Program-made: the position numbers and the translations under genes
The notes under the pieces: generated by a model
What the model was told of the DNA's origin: nothing
The model's database searches: none
Seen by the model: only the letters and a program-made list of their open reading frames with translations
Source: Pseudomonadales bacterium
Lineage (GTDB): Bacteria > Pseudomonadota > Gammaproteobacteria > Pseudomonadales > Azotimanducaceae
DNA: 64,000 nucleotides
Assembly: GCA_041395945.1 (NCBI GenBank)
Contig: JAWKZN010000001.1
Location: 3,348,001 to 3,412,000, forward strand
Reading direction: 5' to 3'
Shown: piece after piece, positions 17,530 to 25,734 of the stretch
Numbering within the stretch: position 1 is the stretch's first letter
Layout: the number at the start of each line of letters is the position of its first letter

Positions 17530-19178
17530 ACTGTCCAACCGAGCTGATCCGCTTCCGCTATGCCGACGGCGCCTGTTCGGAAGATGAAGCCGCAGAGCTT
17601 GAACAGCATCTCGCCGGATGCGCCGCCTGCAGTGCGTCCGTCGAGGCACTTGCCACTGAGCGGCAGGTTCTGCGCAGCGCCCTGCAGACGATGGACGCAC
17701 CCCAGACAATACCCGCGTTTTCCCCCCGCCCCAGGGTTTCGCCAGCACTCGCCGGAGTCGGCTGGGCCGCGCTGCTGGCGTGGGTGGTCAACGTCGCCTG
17801 GGAAACACTGAGCGCCTCCCGACTGCTGCCTGACTGGCTCAGCTGGCTGACACCGGACTCTGGAGAACTTGGGTTCGATCTGACGATCGGGCTGCTGCTC
17901 ACCCTGCTGCTGCAGTTCGCCAATGGCGACAGCTCGGCACTGGACAGTGTGATCACCGCAGCACGGAACATCGTGCTGGGCGCAATCGGGCTGGCAGGGA
18001 TCTGCTGGTTCCTCGTCCGCCGCAAGGGACAACCTGCCGCAACGCTCTGTCTGCAGTTGTGTCTCCTGGCAGGGTTTCTCACCGCCGCCGTACCCGGTCA
18101 CGCCTTCGTGATTCGCGGTCACGACGACCGGGTCACTGTGCCGGCTGGGGAGACGATAGACGATACCCTGCTGGTGCATGCCGACAACATTCTGATCGAA
18201 GGCACCGTAACCGGCGATCTCATCGCATTCGGCGAACGGGTGACGGTGCGCGGCGTGGTAGGCGGCAACCTGCTGGTCGGCGGTGAAGAACTCGACATCG
18301 AAGGGCAGGTGTCGGGCAGTGTCATCAGTTTCGGTGAGAAGGTGACTATCCGCAGCACCAGCCTGGGAGGCAATCTCTTTGGCGCTGGCGAGACCCTCAC
18401 GCTGCATTCCGGCGCGAGGGTTGCGGGGAATGCTTTCATGGCCGGAAGAGAAGTCGACGTACAGGGTGTGATCGAGCGGGACCTGCTGGCCGGGACAGAA
18501 CACCTCGATCTGCTCGGCTCGGTGGATGGCAACCTCAGCATCTACGCCAGAAGCGCTGATCTGGCCGACTCCGCCCGGGTGGGTGGTGATCTGACCGGCA
18601 AACTCGAAAGGCTCGAAAGTCTGGTGCTCGCGGACGGCGCCCTCGTTGCGGGCACCACCCGGATCGACGTCTGGCCCGAAGAACCCAGCAGGTATCTGAA
18701 CCTCGACTACTACCTGGGTCAGACGGTGCTGTTTCTGGCTACCCTGGCGAGCGGTCTTGTACTTTTCGCGCTGTTCCCCGCATTGCGGTCACTGCGGATC
18801 CAGTCCGGTGCAGAACTGCTGATTGCGGCAGGATTCGGTGCGGTCACCCTGATCGCCACCCCCGTGCTGGCAGTGGTCGCGGTGGTGACCCTGATTGGTG
18901 CACCACTCGGTATTGCGACCTTCCTGTTGTGGCTGATGTGTCTCTACGCGGCCATCATCGTGGTAGCCAGCTTCATCGGGAATCTGCTGCTCGCTGGACG
19001 TGGCCCTGCAACTGACAATCAGGCCCGGGTGCTGCCGCTGCTGATGGGCCTGGTGATCGTGTTCGTGCTGATCAATTTACCCTTCCTCGGCGGCCCGCTG
19101 CGCCTGTTGACGATCGTCGTCGGTCTCGGCCTCATTGTTCAGCAGGGCTTTGTGTGGTGGAGAGCGCGGCCGGTGTGA
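17526..19178 (+). CDS. anti-sigma zinc finger fused to bactofilin-like beta-repeat and membrane domain
   Basis: A 550-residue chimera. Residues ~1-60 hold a zf-HC2 anti-sigma motif with His28, Cys32 and Cys35 in EQHLAGCAAC. Hydrophobic segments follow to about residue 195. Residues ~200-385 are a repeating beta-rich stretch (TVTGDLIAFGERVTVRG, then VVGGNLLVGGEELDIEG, then QVSGSVISFGEKVTI and so on) with the ~20-residue periodicity of bactofilin/polymer-forming domains. The C-terminal 150 residues contain several membrane helices. This couples a sigma-binding head inside the cell to a beta-helix, possibly outside. It overlaps the sigma gene by four bases and the convergent DUF3089 gene by 47 bases. 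Domain names are from motif recognition. Confidence 0.8.
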   Translation: MNCPTELIRFRYADGACSEDEAAELEQHLAGCAACSASVEALATERQVLRSALQTMDAPQTIPAFSPRPRVSPALAGVGWAALLAWVVNVAWETLSASRLLPDWLSWLTPDSGELGFDLTIGLLLTLLLQFANGDSSALDSVITAARNIVLGAIGLAGICWFLVRRKGQPAATLCLQLCLLAGFLTAAVPGHAFVIRGHDDRVTVPAGETIDDTLLVHADNILIEGTVTGDLIAFGERVTVRGVVGGNLLVGGEELDIEGQVSGSVISFGEKVTIRSTSLGGNLFGAGETLTLHSGARVAGNAFMAGREVDVQGVIERDLLAGTEHLDLLGSVDGNLSIYARSADLADSARVGGDLTGKLERLESLVLADGALVAGTTRIDVWPEEPSRYLNLDYYLGQTVLFLATLASGLVLFALFPALRSLRIQSGAELLIAAGFGAVTLIATPVLAVVAVVTLIGAPLGIATFLLWLMCLYAAIIVVASFIGNLLLAGRGPATDNQARVLPLLMGLVIVFVLINLPFLGGPLRLLTIVVGLGLIVQQGFVWWRARPV

Positions 19179-20346
19179 GACCGGCCAGATAGGTGGCAAC
19201 CCGCGCCCGGGCATTTTCGCGGATGTCCATGTGGAACACGGGATAGTCGAGGCCGTGGTAGTTGCCGCCACCGAAGGATCCAGCGACGCTGCCGAAAGGG
19301 TTGTCGCTCTGATCGGTAATGTAGAGCACGCCGTTTCTGCACTGGGCCTGCAGCATCTCCGGCACAGGGGCACCGAGGGGTTCGAAGACGATACCGGTGG
19401 CCCGATCTGCGCCGGTCAGAGCAACCTGAAATCTACCGGACACCGGCACAGCACCGGCGTGATGCTCCTTGTCCGCCAGTCCGCCATTGAGGGTCCAGGT
19501 CAGTGGATTCACGCAGACGTTGCCAACCCGGTCAGCCAGCGCTTCGTCGATGACGCTTTCGCTGTAGGTGTCCCAGTGCACGGCGCAACGCAGGTCGGTC
19601 GCGCTGCTGCACAGACCGATGTCCTGCATGTCGTCGAAGTGACTCTCCGGAATTCCACCGCCGATGATGTAGGCAGCCACCATGCGCTGCGCAAGCGGAG
19701 TACCGTCGATCCGGTCTTTCAGCAGGCGCGCCCCATGGTGAGTACCCTGACTGTGACTGGCGATGATGAAGGGTCTGCCCTGACTGTAGTTCTCGAGAAA
19801 GTAGTCAAAGGCCCGGGCCACGTCCGCATAAGCGAAGCTCAGTACTTTTTCCCGGATATCAGGCCCTTTGAAGTAGGAAAAAATCGACGCCTGTCGATAG
19901 CGGGGTGCATAGACGTTGCAGCAGCCGTTATAGGCGCTCGCCTGATTCGCCATCATCCACTGGGTGTTTTCTTCGGTAGCAGTGTCCGGATCCATCGAAA
20001 AGGTCCAGCTGCTGCCGCGCAGAAATCCGGTGGGGTGGATGAAGAATACGTCCACCGGCGCACTGCCCTGGGTCACTTCATTTTTTACCCCCGCAGGGAC
20101 CCGATCCTCCAGTCCTTCGCGCCCGGGAAGCGCTGCCCAGTTCTCCGGGTCCGAGTAATCCGGCGCTGCCACCGCGTCTTCGGGATCGAATGGCAGATCC
20201 GGGGCTCCGAACAGATAGGCCCAGGCCAGGGTGAGCATCGCGCCGTTGCCGGTGACATACACCACACCGAGGGTGGCAGCCAGCGCAACCACAATACTCA
20301 ACACCAGAATCTTCAGTACTCTCACCAGCGCTCTCCTGTCATACAA
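19132..20346 (-). CDS. DUF3089 family alpha/beta-hydrolase-like protein, membrane-anchored
   Basis: A 404-residue protein with one N-terminal membrane helix (about residues 10-30) and a periplasmic hydrolase domain. DVFFIHPTGFLRGSSW opens the domain and IIASHSQGTHH holds a nucleophile-elbow-like serine. DUF3089 proteins are alpha/beta-hydrolase relatives of unknown substrate. Cysteines in YNGCCNVYAPRYRQA and in GLCSSATDLRC may form disulphides outside the cytoplasm. The 3' end overlaps the anti-sigma/bactofilin gene by 47 bases, tail to tail. Upstream lies the decayed flavoprotein gene on the same strand. Confidence 0.82.
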   Translation of the reverse strand: MYDRRALVRVLKILVLSIVVALAATLGVVYVTGNGAMLTLAWAYLFGAPDLPFDPEDAVAAPDYSDPENWAALPGREGLEDRVPAGVKNEVTQGSAPVDVFFIHPTGFLRGSSWTFSMDPDTATEENTQWMMANQASAYNGCCNVYAPRYRQASIFSYFKGPDIREKVLSFAYADVARAFDYFLENYSQGRPFIIASHSQGTHHGARLLKDRIDGTPLAQRMVAAYIIGGGIPESHFDDMQDIGLCSSATDLRCAVHWDTYSESVIDEALADRVGNVCVNPLTWTLNGGLADKEHHAGAVPVSGRFQVALTGADRATGIVFEPLGAPVPEMLQAQCRNGVLYITDQSDNPFGSVAGSFGGGNYHGLDYPVFHMDIRENARARVATYLAGLTPAALSTTQSPAEQ

Positions 20347-20403
20347 CGTTCATCGCTCTGTCACATCCGGTTCACCGGCGAAGACTAGCTTATCCGTAAA
20401 TTT

Positions 20404-20998
20404 TCAGCGAGCTGCCCGCCGGATCCATTCGAATGCGCCCAGTCCCGCCGCACTGCTGATCGCTTCATCGAGGGGGCGCGCGCGCTCCAGATTCAGGGGC
20501 AATGCTTCGATCGAACGGGCAAGCCGCCGCGGGTCGATCAGCAGCTCTCCCTGCAGACACTCCCGCAGCAGGGCGACTTTCACCGCAGACAGACCCGCCG
20601 ATCTGCGCAGACATCGCGTAAACGGCATTGCCTTCCACACCGGTGCTGGTGATCACGAAATCTCCACGTCGGGATCGATCGTCACAGATGAGCCGGATCG
20701 CTCGAACCGCTTCGGGTGGAAATGCCGCCAGGGCAGCTGCGAGAAAATCGCGCGCAGCCCCGAGTCTCTCGAGAAACTCCGGGAGACTCTCCGCTCGACT
20801 GAGATTGAGTCCGCTGCGCCCTGCGAGCAGAGATTTTCGGCCCGGTGACGGCTTTGCCTCGAACACATGGACGTCCGCGTGCGGGGCAAGCACCTCCGCA
20901 GCAGCCAGACCCGCCGGTCCTGCGCCGACGATGGCGATGGAGCGCCGGCCATCTTTTCCGATGGTGGAAATCACATCACCTGATTCCGGCAGTTTCAA
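20404..20998 (-). pseudogene. NAD(P)/FAD-dependent flavoprotein (TIGR03862/HI0933-like), heavily deleted
   Basis: The N-terminal part is good: SIAIVGAGPAGLAAAEVLA (FAD site) and GRKSLLAGRSGLNLSRAE, through LAAFPPEAVRAI. The family then normally has about 140 residues that are missing; the frame jumps to RRGDFVITSTGVEGNAVYAMSAQ. About 40 more residues are missing there and the frame shifts, resuming as RRSAGLSAVKVALLREC and ending RPLDEAISSAAG, after which the last ~50 residues that complete the FAD domain are absent. So three family blocks are lost in a gene of 595 bases instead of ~1200. The frame begins at a TTG overlapping the stop of the GNAT gene. Not functional as read. Confidence 0.78.
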
Positions 20999-21597
20999 TC
21001 CCTGTGACGTTCAAGTCTGAATTCGAGGTGATGTTTGACGTCACGCCACTCGCTTGCCAGCACGCTGTACATGACCGTGTCCCGCACCGTGCCATCGGGG
21101 CGTACCGCATGATGACGGATGACACCATCTTTCTTCGCGCCGAGTGCTTCTATGGCGCGCTGGGAACGGAAGTTGAAATTGTCCGTCCGCAGTCCAACCA
21201 CCCTGCATTCGAGCTCTTCGAAGGCATGGGCGAACAGCAGCAGCTTGCAGGTAGTGTTCACATGGGAACGCTGACAGCGCTGCGCATACCAGGTGTAGCC
21301 GATCTCCACCCGGTCAACCGCGGGCATCACGTCGTGATAGCGTGTGGTGCCCAGCACATCACCACTGGCACGATCACGGACCACCCAGGGCAGCATATGC
21401 CCGGCCTTGAAGCCATCGAGTGCCTGATCGATGTATCTGCCTACCGCGGCTTCCTCCGGTTGCGGGACCGACGTGAACCAGAGCTTCCACAGATCGCCGT
21501 CTGCTGACGCCTGAATCAGTCCCTGTGTGTGATCCCGTGTCATGGGTTCAAGCCTCAGGCCGTTGCCCTCGAGACGCACTGCTTTCAGTTCCTTCAT
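20995..21597 (-). CDS. GNAT-family N-acetyltransferase, RimJ/RimL-like
   Basis: A 200-residue protein starting MKELKAVRLEGNGLRLEPM. The GNAT fold is seen in VLGTTRYHDVMPAVDRVEIGYTW across beta strands 3-4 and CKLLLFAHAFEELECRVVGLR with TDNFNFRSQRAIEALGA, the asparagine and tyrosine/arginine neighbourhood of RimJ/RimL-type enzymes that acetylate N-terminal amino groups or small molecules. The canonical acetyl-CoA loop is atypical: CQRSHVNTTCK replaces the usual R-G-x-G-x-N-x-E, as in many of this branch. It is directly upstream of the decayed flavoprotein gene. Confidence 0.85.
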   Translation of the reverse strand: MKELKAVRLEGNGLRLEPMTRDHTQGLIQASADGDLWKLWFTSVPQPEEAAVGRYIDQALDGFKAGHMLPWVVRDRASGDVLGTTRYHDVMPAVDRVEIGYTWYAQRCQRSHVNTTCKLLLFAHAFEELECRVVGLRTDNFNFRSQRAIEALGAKKDGVIRHHAVRPDGTVRDTVMYSVLASEWRDVKHHLEFRLERHRD

Positions 21598-21774
21598 CCC
21601 TTCCCGGTCTTCCCGGTCTTCCTCCGTTACTGGACTTCAAACCCGGCTGCGACAGACCGCAGGCCATCGACTTCAGGTCAGGCGCCATTCTCGCACCGCC
21701 GCTGGTCTATGGCGATCCACCCGCCTAATCGCTACAGTGGTCCGTCATTTTTCCGCTTCAAGATGGGGAACGGT

Positions 21775-22368
21775 ATGCCGACACTTCACAGAATGACTTC
21801 ATGGCTGATCCTGGCTGGCACCGGTATCGTGTGCAGCGTCAGCGCGCTGGCAGACACCCAGTCCATCGATGCGGATACCTTTCAGTGCATTCGCGACATG
21901 ACTCCGGTGCGGGGTTTCTACGTGGACAATCTCGATGGCAATCTCGAAGGGACCCTGGCAGTAGCGAATTCGAGCACCGGCGGCATCTATCCTCCCGGCT
22001 CCCTGGTACAGCTGGTGCCAACGGAAGTGATGGTCAAGCGCGAATCCGGGTTCAACGCTGCCACGAAAGACTGGGAATTCTTCGAACTCGACGTCTCCGC
22101 TGAAGGCAGCAGCATCCGCGCCCGGGGTTTCGCCGAAGTGGTGAATCGCTTCGGCGGCAACTGCTTCGCCTGTCATGCCCAGGCCCGGCCGGAGTGGGAC
22201 ATGATCTGCGAGCAGGACCACGGCTGTGATCCCATTCCGCTGACACCGGTTGTGATCAGAGCGATTCAGAAAACGGATCCGCGCTGTGAACCCATGGCGC
22301 TGGAAGCCGAAGAGGCCGCAGCCCTTGAGGCGCTGAGAGCGTCAATGGGCGGGGCGTCCGGCAACTGA
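21775..22368 (+). CDS. secreted c-type cytochrome, P460-like
   Basis: A 197-residue protein with signal peptide MPTLHRMTSWLILAGTG to SALAD. It has one haem-c motif, CFACH, near residue 137 of this start, and upstream a GIYPPGSLVQLVPTEVMVKR segment followed by W-x-FFELDV, the arrangement of cytochrome P460/c'-beta proteins where a lysine before the haem can cross-link. Such proteins oxidise hydroxylamine or bind NO. Extra cysteines (CEQDHGC, and a C-terminal Cys) may form disulphides. I chose the ATG at 21775 because GGGGAA precedes it and it gives the cleanest signal. The P460 link is moderate; the haem c site is certain. Confidence 0.65.
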   Translation: MPTLHRMTSWLILAGTGIVCSVSALADTQSIDADTFQCIRDMTPVRGFYVDNLDGNLEGTLAVANSSTGGIYPPGSLVQLVPTEVMVKRESGFNAATKDWEFFELDVSAEGSSIRARGFAEVVNRFGGNCFACHAQARPEWDMICEQDHGCDPIPLTPVVIRAIQKTDPRCEPMALEAEEAAALEALRASMGGASGN

Positions 22369-22416
22369 GACCCCAGGTCCAGCGGAGCACCCGGGGTCCG
22401 GCACACCAGGACTCGG

Positions 22417-23577
22417 TCAGATCCGCAGATTATCGAACAGCCGCCGGTTATCGCCGACGATGCGTTCGGTGACTTCGGGCTCGGGATTACGACTCCAGTC
22501 GCCCTTCTGGTAGGAACCCCCCAGCACGATTTCTCCCACACGCGGAAACATGTAGGTATTACCACTGCCACCACCGACCGTGAGGTAATCGACCGCCGGA
22601 TCGGGTGGGATGAACACGAGCTGTCCTTTGATCGGCGTCAGCTCGTCATCTGCAAACAGCGCCTTGCTGCCGAGACCGGTGCAGTTGAAGATCACCCCCT
22701 CTTCGAGACCCAGCACTGCAGCGAGGTTTTCGAAGTTGCGGATCACCATCCGCCCCCCTGCCAGCAGAAAATCATCGCGTATCCGCCGCAGGAAGCGTGC
22801 CGGTTCGATGAACAGGGAAACCGCGCGCCGCACATAAGGCGCCGGAAAGGGATGCTGATCGGTATCGAGATCGGCGACCGAAGTAAAAAGCTCCGGCATC
22901 ACCCGCAGGTAGTACGGCGGCTCGGTGGATCGCCGGTTCAGATAATAGTTCTCGATGAAGCGCACCCCGTAGTCGGCCCCGACCAGGTTCTGGTAGGCGT
23001 GATGAGCAATGCGGGCGGCCGCCTGAAACTGCGCCTCGAAGGCCGGTGTGGCGAAGGCCTCTTCAAATACGCTGGTCGGCGCCCACTGACCCGCACCGAC
23101 ACTGGAAGTGCTGTGCCGCAGGGTGTCTCTTGTGTAAATCGTTACCCGCCAGCCGGCATCCTGGAGTAATCGAGCGGTGGTCAGCCCCATGACGCCGCTG
23201 CCGAGCACGGCGGCATCTCCTGCCGGCAACGACTGTGCTTCGCGCACGGCCAGCGCAGAGGACCCCCAGGACAGGGACAGGCCACCGCCGCCGTGGCCGT
23301 AGTTGTGGACGATTTCCTTGTCGTCGAGCCGCTCCCGGCGAACCACAAAACCCGAGCGACGGTAAGGTCGCAGCCCTACAACGACCCGCACTATACGGTC
23401 CATGGATATCCTTGGCGCAACAAACGGCCTGCGGGAGAGCGGGCGTGAATAGCGATCGAGCCTGACCGCTGCAGGCACGGCAGCACAGCCGGTCAGCGAA
23501 GCCGCCGCAGCAGCCCCCAGGCCGGTGAGCGCGCGGCGCCGGGTCATCTTCAGCGACTGTTGCAATGGGGGCTCCAT
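22417..23577 (-). CDS. D-amino-acid-oxidase-like flavoprotein with circularly permuted domain order
   Basis: A 386-residue protein with an export signal (MTRRRALTGLGAAAAASLTG-C, lipobox or Tat type). The DAAO-type C-terminal block VGLRPYRRSGFVVRRERL with HNYGHGGGGLSLSWGSSA lies at residues ~65-110, before the FAD-binding glycine motif VLGSGVMGLTTARLL (~122). The rest follows DAAO order: TSSVGAGQWAP, then VIFNCTGLGSKALF, then IKGQLVFIPPD, VLGGSYQKGDWS, and ends at NLRI, just where the C-terminal block would begin in eukaryotic DAAO. All blocks are present, only rotated. Predicted role is oxidative deamination of D-amino acids or a related amine in the envelope. Start could also be 23547. Confidence 0.82.
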   Translation of the reverse strand: MEPPLQQSLKMTRRRALTGLGAAAAASLTGCAAVPAAVRLDRYSRPLSRRPFVAPRISMDRIVRVVVGLRPYRRSGFVVRRERLDDKEIVHNYGHGGGGLSLSWGSSALAVREAQSLPAGDAAVLGSGVMGLTTARLLQDAGWRVTIYTRDTLRHSTSSVGAGQWAPTSVFEEAFATPAFEAQFQAAARIAHHAYQNLVGADYGVRFIENYYLNRRSTEPPYYLRVMPELFTSVADLDTDQHPFPAPYVRRAVSLFIEPARFLRRIRDDFLLAGGRMVIRNFENLAAVLGLEEGVIFNCTGLGSKALFADDELTPIKGQLVFIPPDPAVDYLTVGGGSGNTYMFPRVGEIVLGGSYQKGDWSRNPEPEVTERIVGDNRRLFDNLRI

Positions 23578-23770
23578 CCCGGATCGGAAGGACCATTCTA
23601 GCGGGCATGGGATATCCGGACAGCCGGTTGATCGAAGGCGACTCCGCCATTCAGGCGTGGCATGTCGGAAACTCTTTCCGCACAGTCACTAAACCATCCG
23701 GTTGCAGGGAGCGTCTGAACGGAGGAAGAGGATCAGGGATCCCGCGGTGAATGCGCCTTGGCGGACACAA

Positions 23771-24307
23771 ATGACCATCGGCATCGACGAACAGGCAACC
23801 CTCGCGCTGATCGAGGCAGCCCGGGGTGGCAACCGGGATGCGTTCGCTGCCATCTTCCGCAGCCATCACCGGCGCATCTTTACCCTGTGTCTGCGGATGA
23901 CCGGAGACACCGGCAGCGCGGAGGACCTGACCCAGGACACCTTCGTGCGGGTCTGGCGCAATCTGGACAGCTTTCGAGGCGGTGCGAAGTTTTCAACCTG
24001 GCTGCACAGGATCGCGGTCAATACAGTGATCTCCCATACCCGCCGGCACCGTCACTGGCTGAGCTGGCGCCGGGAGTCGCCGGACACGGTTCCGGAACTC
24101 CCCGCTCCCGCCGAATTCCCCGGAACCCAGCGGGATCTCGAAAGCGCCATCGTGCAGTTGCCTGAGCGGGCCCGGCAGGTATTCGTGCTCGTGGATGTCG
24201 AGGGCTACACCCATGACGAAGCCGCTGCGGCGCTGAAGATCGCACCCGGCACGAGCAAGGCACACCTGTTTCGAGCACGATCACTGTTACGGGAGCTGCT
24301 TGAATGA
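23771..24307 (+). CDS. ECF-type RNA polymerase sigma factor (second unit)
   Basis: A 178-residue two-region sigma factor from the chosen ATG (MTIGIDEQATLALIEA). Region 2 reads IFRSHHRRIFTLCLRMTG and AEDLTQDTFVRVWRNLDSF, with FSTWLHRIAVNTVI; region 4 is LPERARQVFVLVDVEGYT followed by HDEAAAALKIAPGTSKAHL. A GTG at 23747 would add eight residues; neither start has a strong ribosome site. It ends in ATGA overlapping the next gene. A GGAAACT box at about 23669 upstream may be part of an autoregulated promoter, but spacing is short. It is RpoE-like in general build; regulon unknown. Confidence 0.9.
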   Translation: MTIGIDEQATLALIEAARGGNRDAFAAIFRSHHRRIFTLCLRMTGDTGSAEDLTQDTFVRVWRNLDSFRGGAKFSTWLHRIAVNTVISHTRRHRHWLSWRRESPDTVPELPAPAEFPGTQRDLESAIVQLPERARQVFVLVDVEGYTHDEAAAALKIAPGTSKAHLFRARSLLRELLE

Positions 24308-24804
24308 ACGACAGCCTAAAGCCGGACTGGCTGCGCCGGCACCTTGATGACCTGCCGGAGGAGATCGACCCGCCTCGGGACCTCTGGCCAGGGGTCGCAC
24401 AGCGTCTTACGGGCGGGTCACGCCTGCGCCGGGAGAAGTTCGCGATGGCCGCCGTGCTGGTGATCAGCGCAGGTTTCTCTCTCTTCGGCTGGCAGGCCTA
24501 CCGCAATGCCGAATCCGAGCGCGCGGCAACAGCCGTCATGATTGCCGGGTTGCTGGCCCCCTACGAACAGGCCGGTGCAGAGGCGGCAGCGCGCTGGCAG
24601 GCGCTCGCCGCCCGGCTCGATCCACAGACGCGTTCGCTGTTCAGCGCCGAACGGGACAAGCTCGATGCCGCCCGAGCGCTGTTGCTGGATGCCCTGCATA
24701 ACGATCCTGCCGATCCTGCACTGCACCAGTTGATGCAGCAGGTCATGGGGCAGGAGACAGACCTCATCAAATCCGGCACCAAAGTAGCGGGTTACACACT
24801 TTGA
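24304..24804 (+). CDS. putative membrane anti-sigma factor without zinc finger
   Basis: A 166-residue protein with a cytoplasmic N-terminus (DWLRRHLDDLPEEIDPPRDL), one membrane helix (FAMAAVLVISAGFSLFGW, about residues 47-64) and a helical periplasmic part rich in alanine. Position directly behind and overlapping an ECF sigma gene, size and topology are those of single-pass anti-sigma factors. The usual His-x3-Cys-x2-Cys zinc motif is absent. The C-terminal region LLDALHNDPADPALHQLM resembles heavy-metal-resistance/periplasmic helical sensors. Role is inferred mainly from context. Confidence 0.7.
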   Translation: MNDSLKPDWLRRHLDDLPEEIDPPRDLWPGVAQRLTGGSRLRREKFAMAAVLVISAGFSLFGWQAYRNAESERAATAVMIAGLLAPYEQAGAEAAARWQALAARLDPQTRSLFSAERDKLDAARALLLDALHNDPADPALHQLMQQVMGQETDLIKSGTKVAGYTL

Positions 24805-24833
24805 ACCATTGGCTAACCCAGGAGCATACGACC

Positions 24834-25730
24834 ATGCATTTCCTTTCCACACGCCTTCTGCCGCTTACGTTCGTCCTGATTTTCCCGGCACTGCCCGTCC
24901 TTGCGGCGGAGTCCATTCAGGGTGCGCTGACGGCAAACCCCACCGGAGAGATCTCCATTCTCGTCACCCGCGGCGAAGTCCGGGTGGTGGGTGTAGACGG
25001 CAATGAGGTTTCCGTGACCGGCACCCGGGATCATCAATCCGAAGAGTTCATATTCGAGCGCACCGGCGATGTTGTGCAGATTGAAGACAGGCTGCCAAAG
25101 CGGACGAGGAGTGGCCCGGGCACGATGATCACCGTCGAAGTACCCCGTGGCAGCAGGGTGCGCACCCAGCTCGTGTCCGCCGACCTGGAAGTGTCAGAGC
25201 TGGCAGGTCCGGCACGTCTGTCTACCGTGAGCGGTTCGGTCAGGATGAGCGGCTCCGGTGACGAAACCGAAATCAGTTCGGTAAGCGGGAGCATCAGCGT
25301 AGAAGGTGCCGGTGGCGAAATCAGACTGGAAACGGTCAGCGGAAGAATCACAGCAAAAACTTCCGCACAGCGGATCTCAGCGCGGTCGACCTCCGGAAGA
25401 GTCGAAGTGCACAACGACACCGAACTCGTTCGCGGTCGGATAACCAGCGTATCGGGTTCGCTGCGTCTTGCCACATTCGCAGCACCCGATGGGGAAATCG
25501 AACTGGAGACTGTCAGTGGCTCGGGAACCATCGCCCTCGGTGGCGATCTGGACCTGCGGCTCGAAATCTTCGGCGGTCCGGGTGGCGACATCCGCAACCG
25601 GCTCGACGATACGCCCGTGGTCAACCGCGGACCGGGAACCGGGGAACGCCTCGATGCCCGATTCGGCAACAGCAGCGGTTATGTCCGCGCATCAACGGTA
25701 AGCGGCACTCTGACGATCGAAGGCTTCTGA
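24834..25730 (+). CDS. secreted DUF4097 beta-repeat protein
   Basis: A 298-residue exported protein, signal peptide MHFLSTRLLPLTFVLIFP to VLAAE, ATG preceded by AGGAG. The mature part is a repeating beta-strand stack: VSGSVRMSGSGDETEISS, VSGSISVEGAGGEIRLET, VSGRITAKTSAQRISAR, TSGRVEVHNDTELVRG, VSGSLRLATF, VSGSGTIALGG and a final VSGTLTIEGF. This VSG-x-(I/V)-x-(V/A) periodicity of ~20 residues is the DUF4097 pattern, expected to form a beta-helix. Role unknown; often found behind sigma/anti-sigma genes. It is the third gene of that unit, starting 30 bases after the anti-sigma gene. Confidence 0.85.
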   Translation: MHFLSTRLLPLTFVLIFPALPVLAAESIQGALTANPTGEISILVTRGEVRVVGVDGNEVSVTGTRDHQSEEFIFERTGDVVQIEDRLPKRTRSGPGTMITVEVPRGSRVRTQLVSADLEVSELAGPARLSTVSGSVRMSGSGDETEISSVSGSISVEGAGGEIRLETVSGRITAKTSAQRISARSTSGRVEVHNDTELVRGRITSVSGSLRLATFAAPDGEIELETVSGSGTIALGGDLDLRLEIFGGPGGDIRNRLDDTPVVNRGPGTGERLDARFGNSSGYVRASTVSGTLTIEGF

Positions 25731-25734
25731 GTGT

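Noticed and set aside
23660..23690. ECF-type promoter GGAAACT ... TCACTAA upstream of the second sigma gene
   Set aside because: The box spacing (about 12 to 13 bases) is shorter than the normal 15 to 17, so it is not listed as a site.
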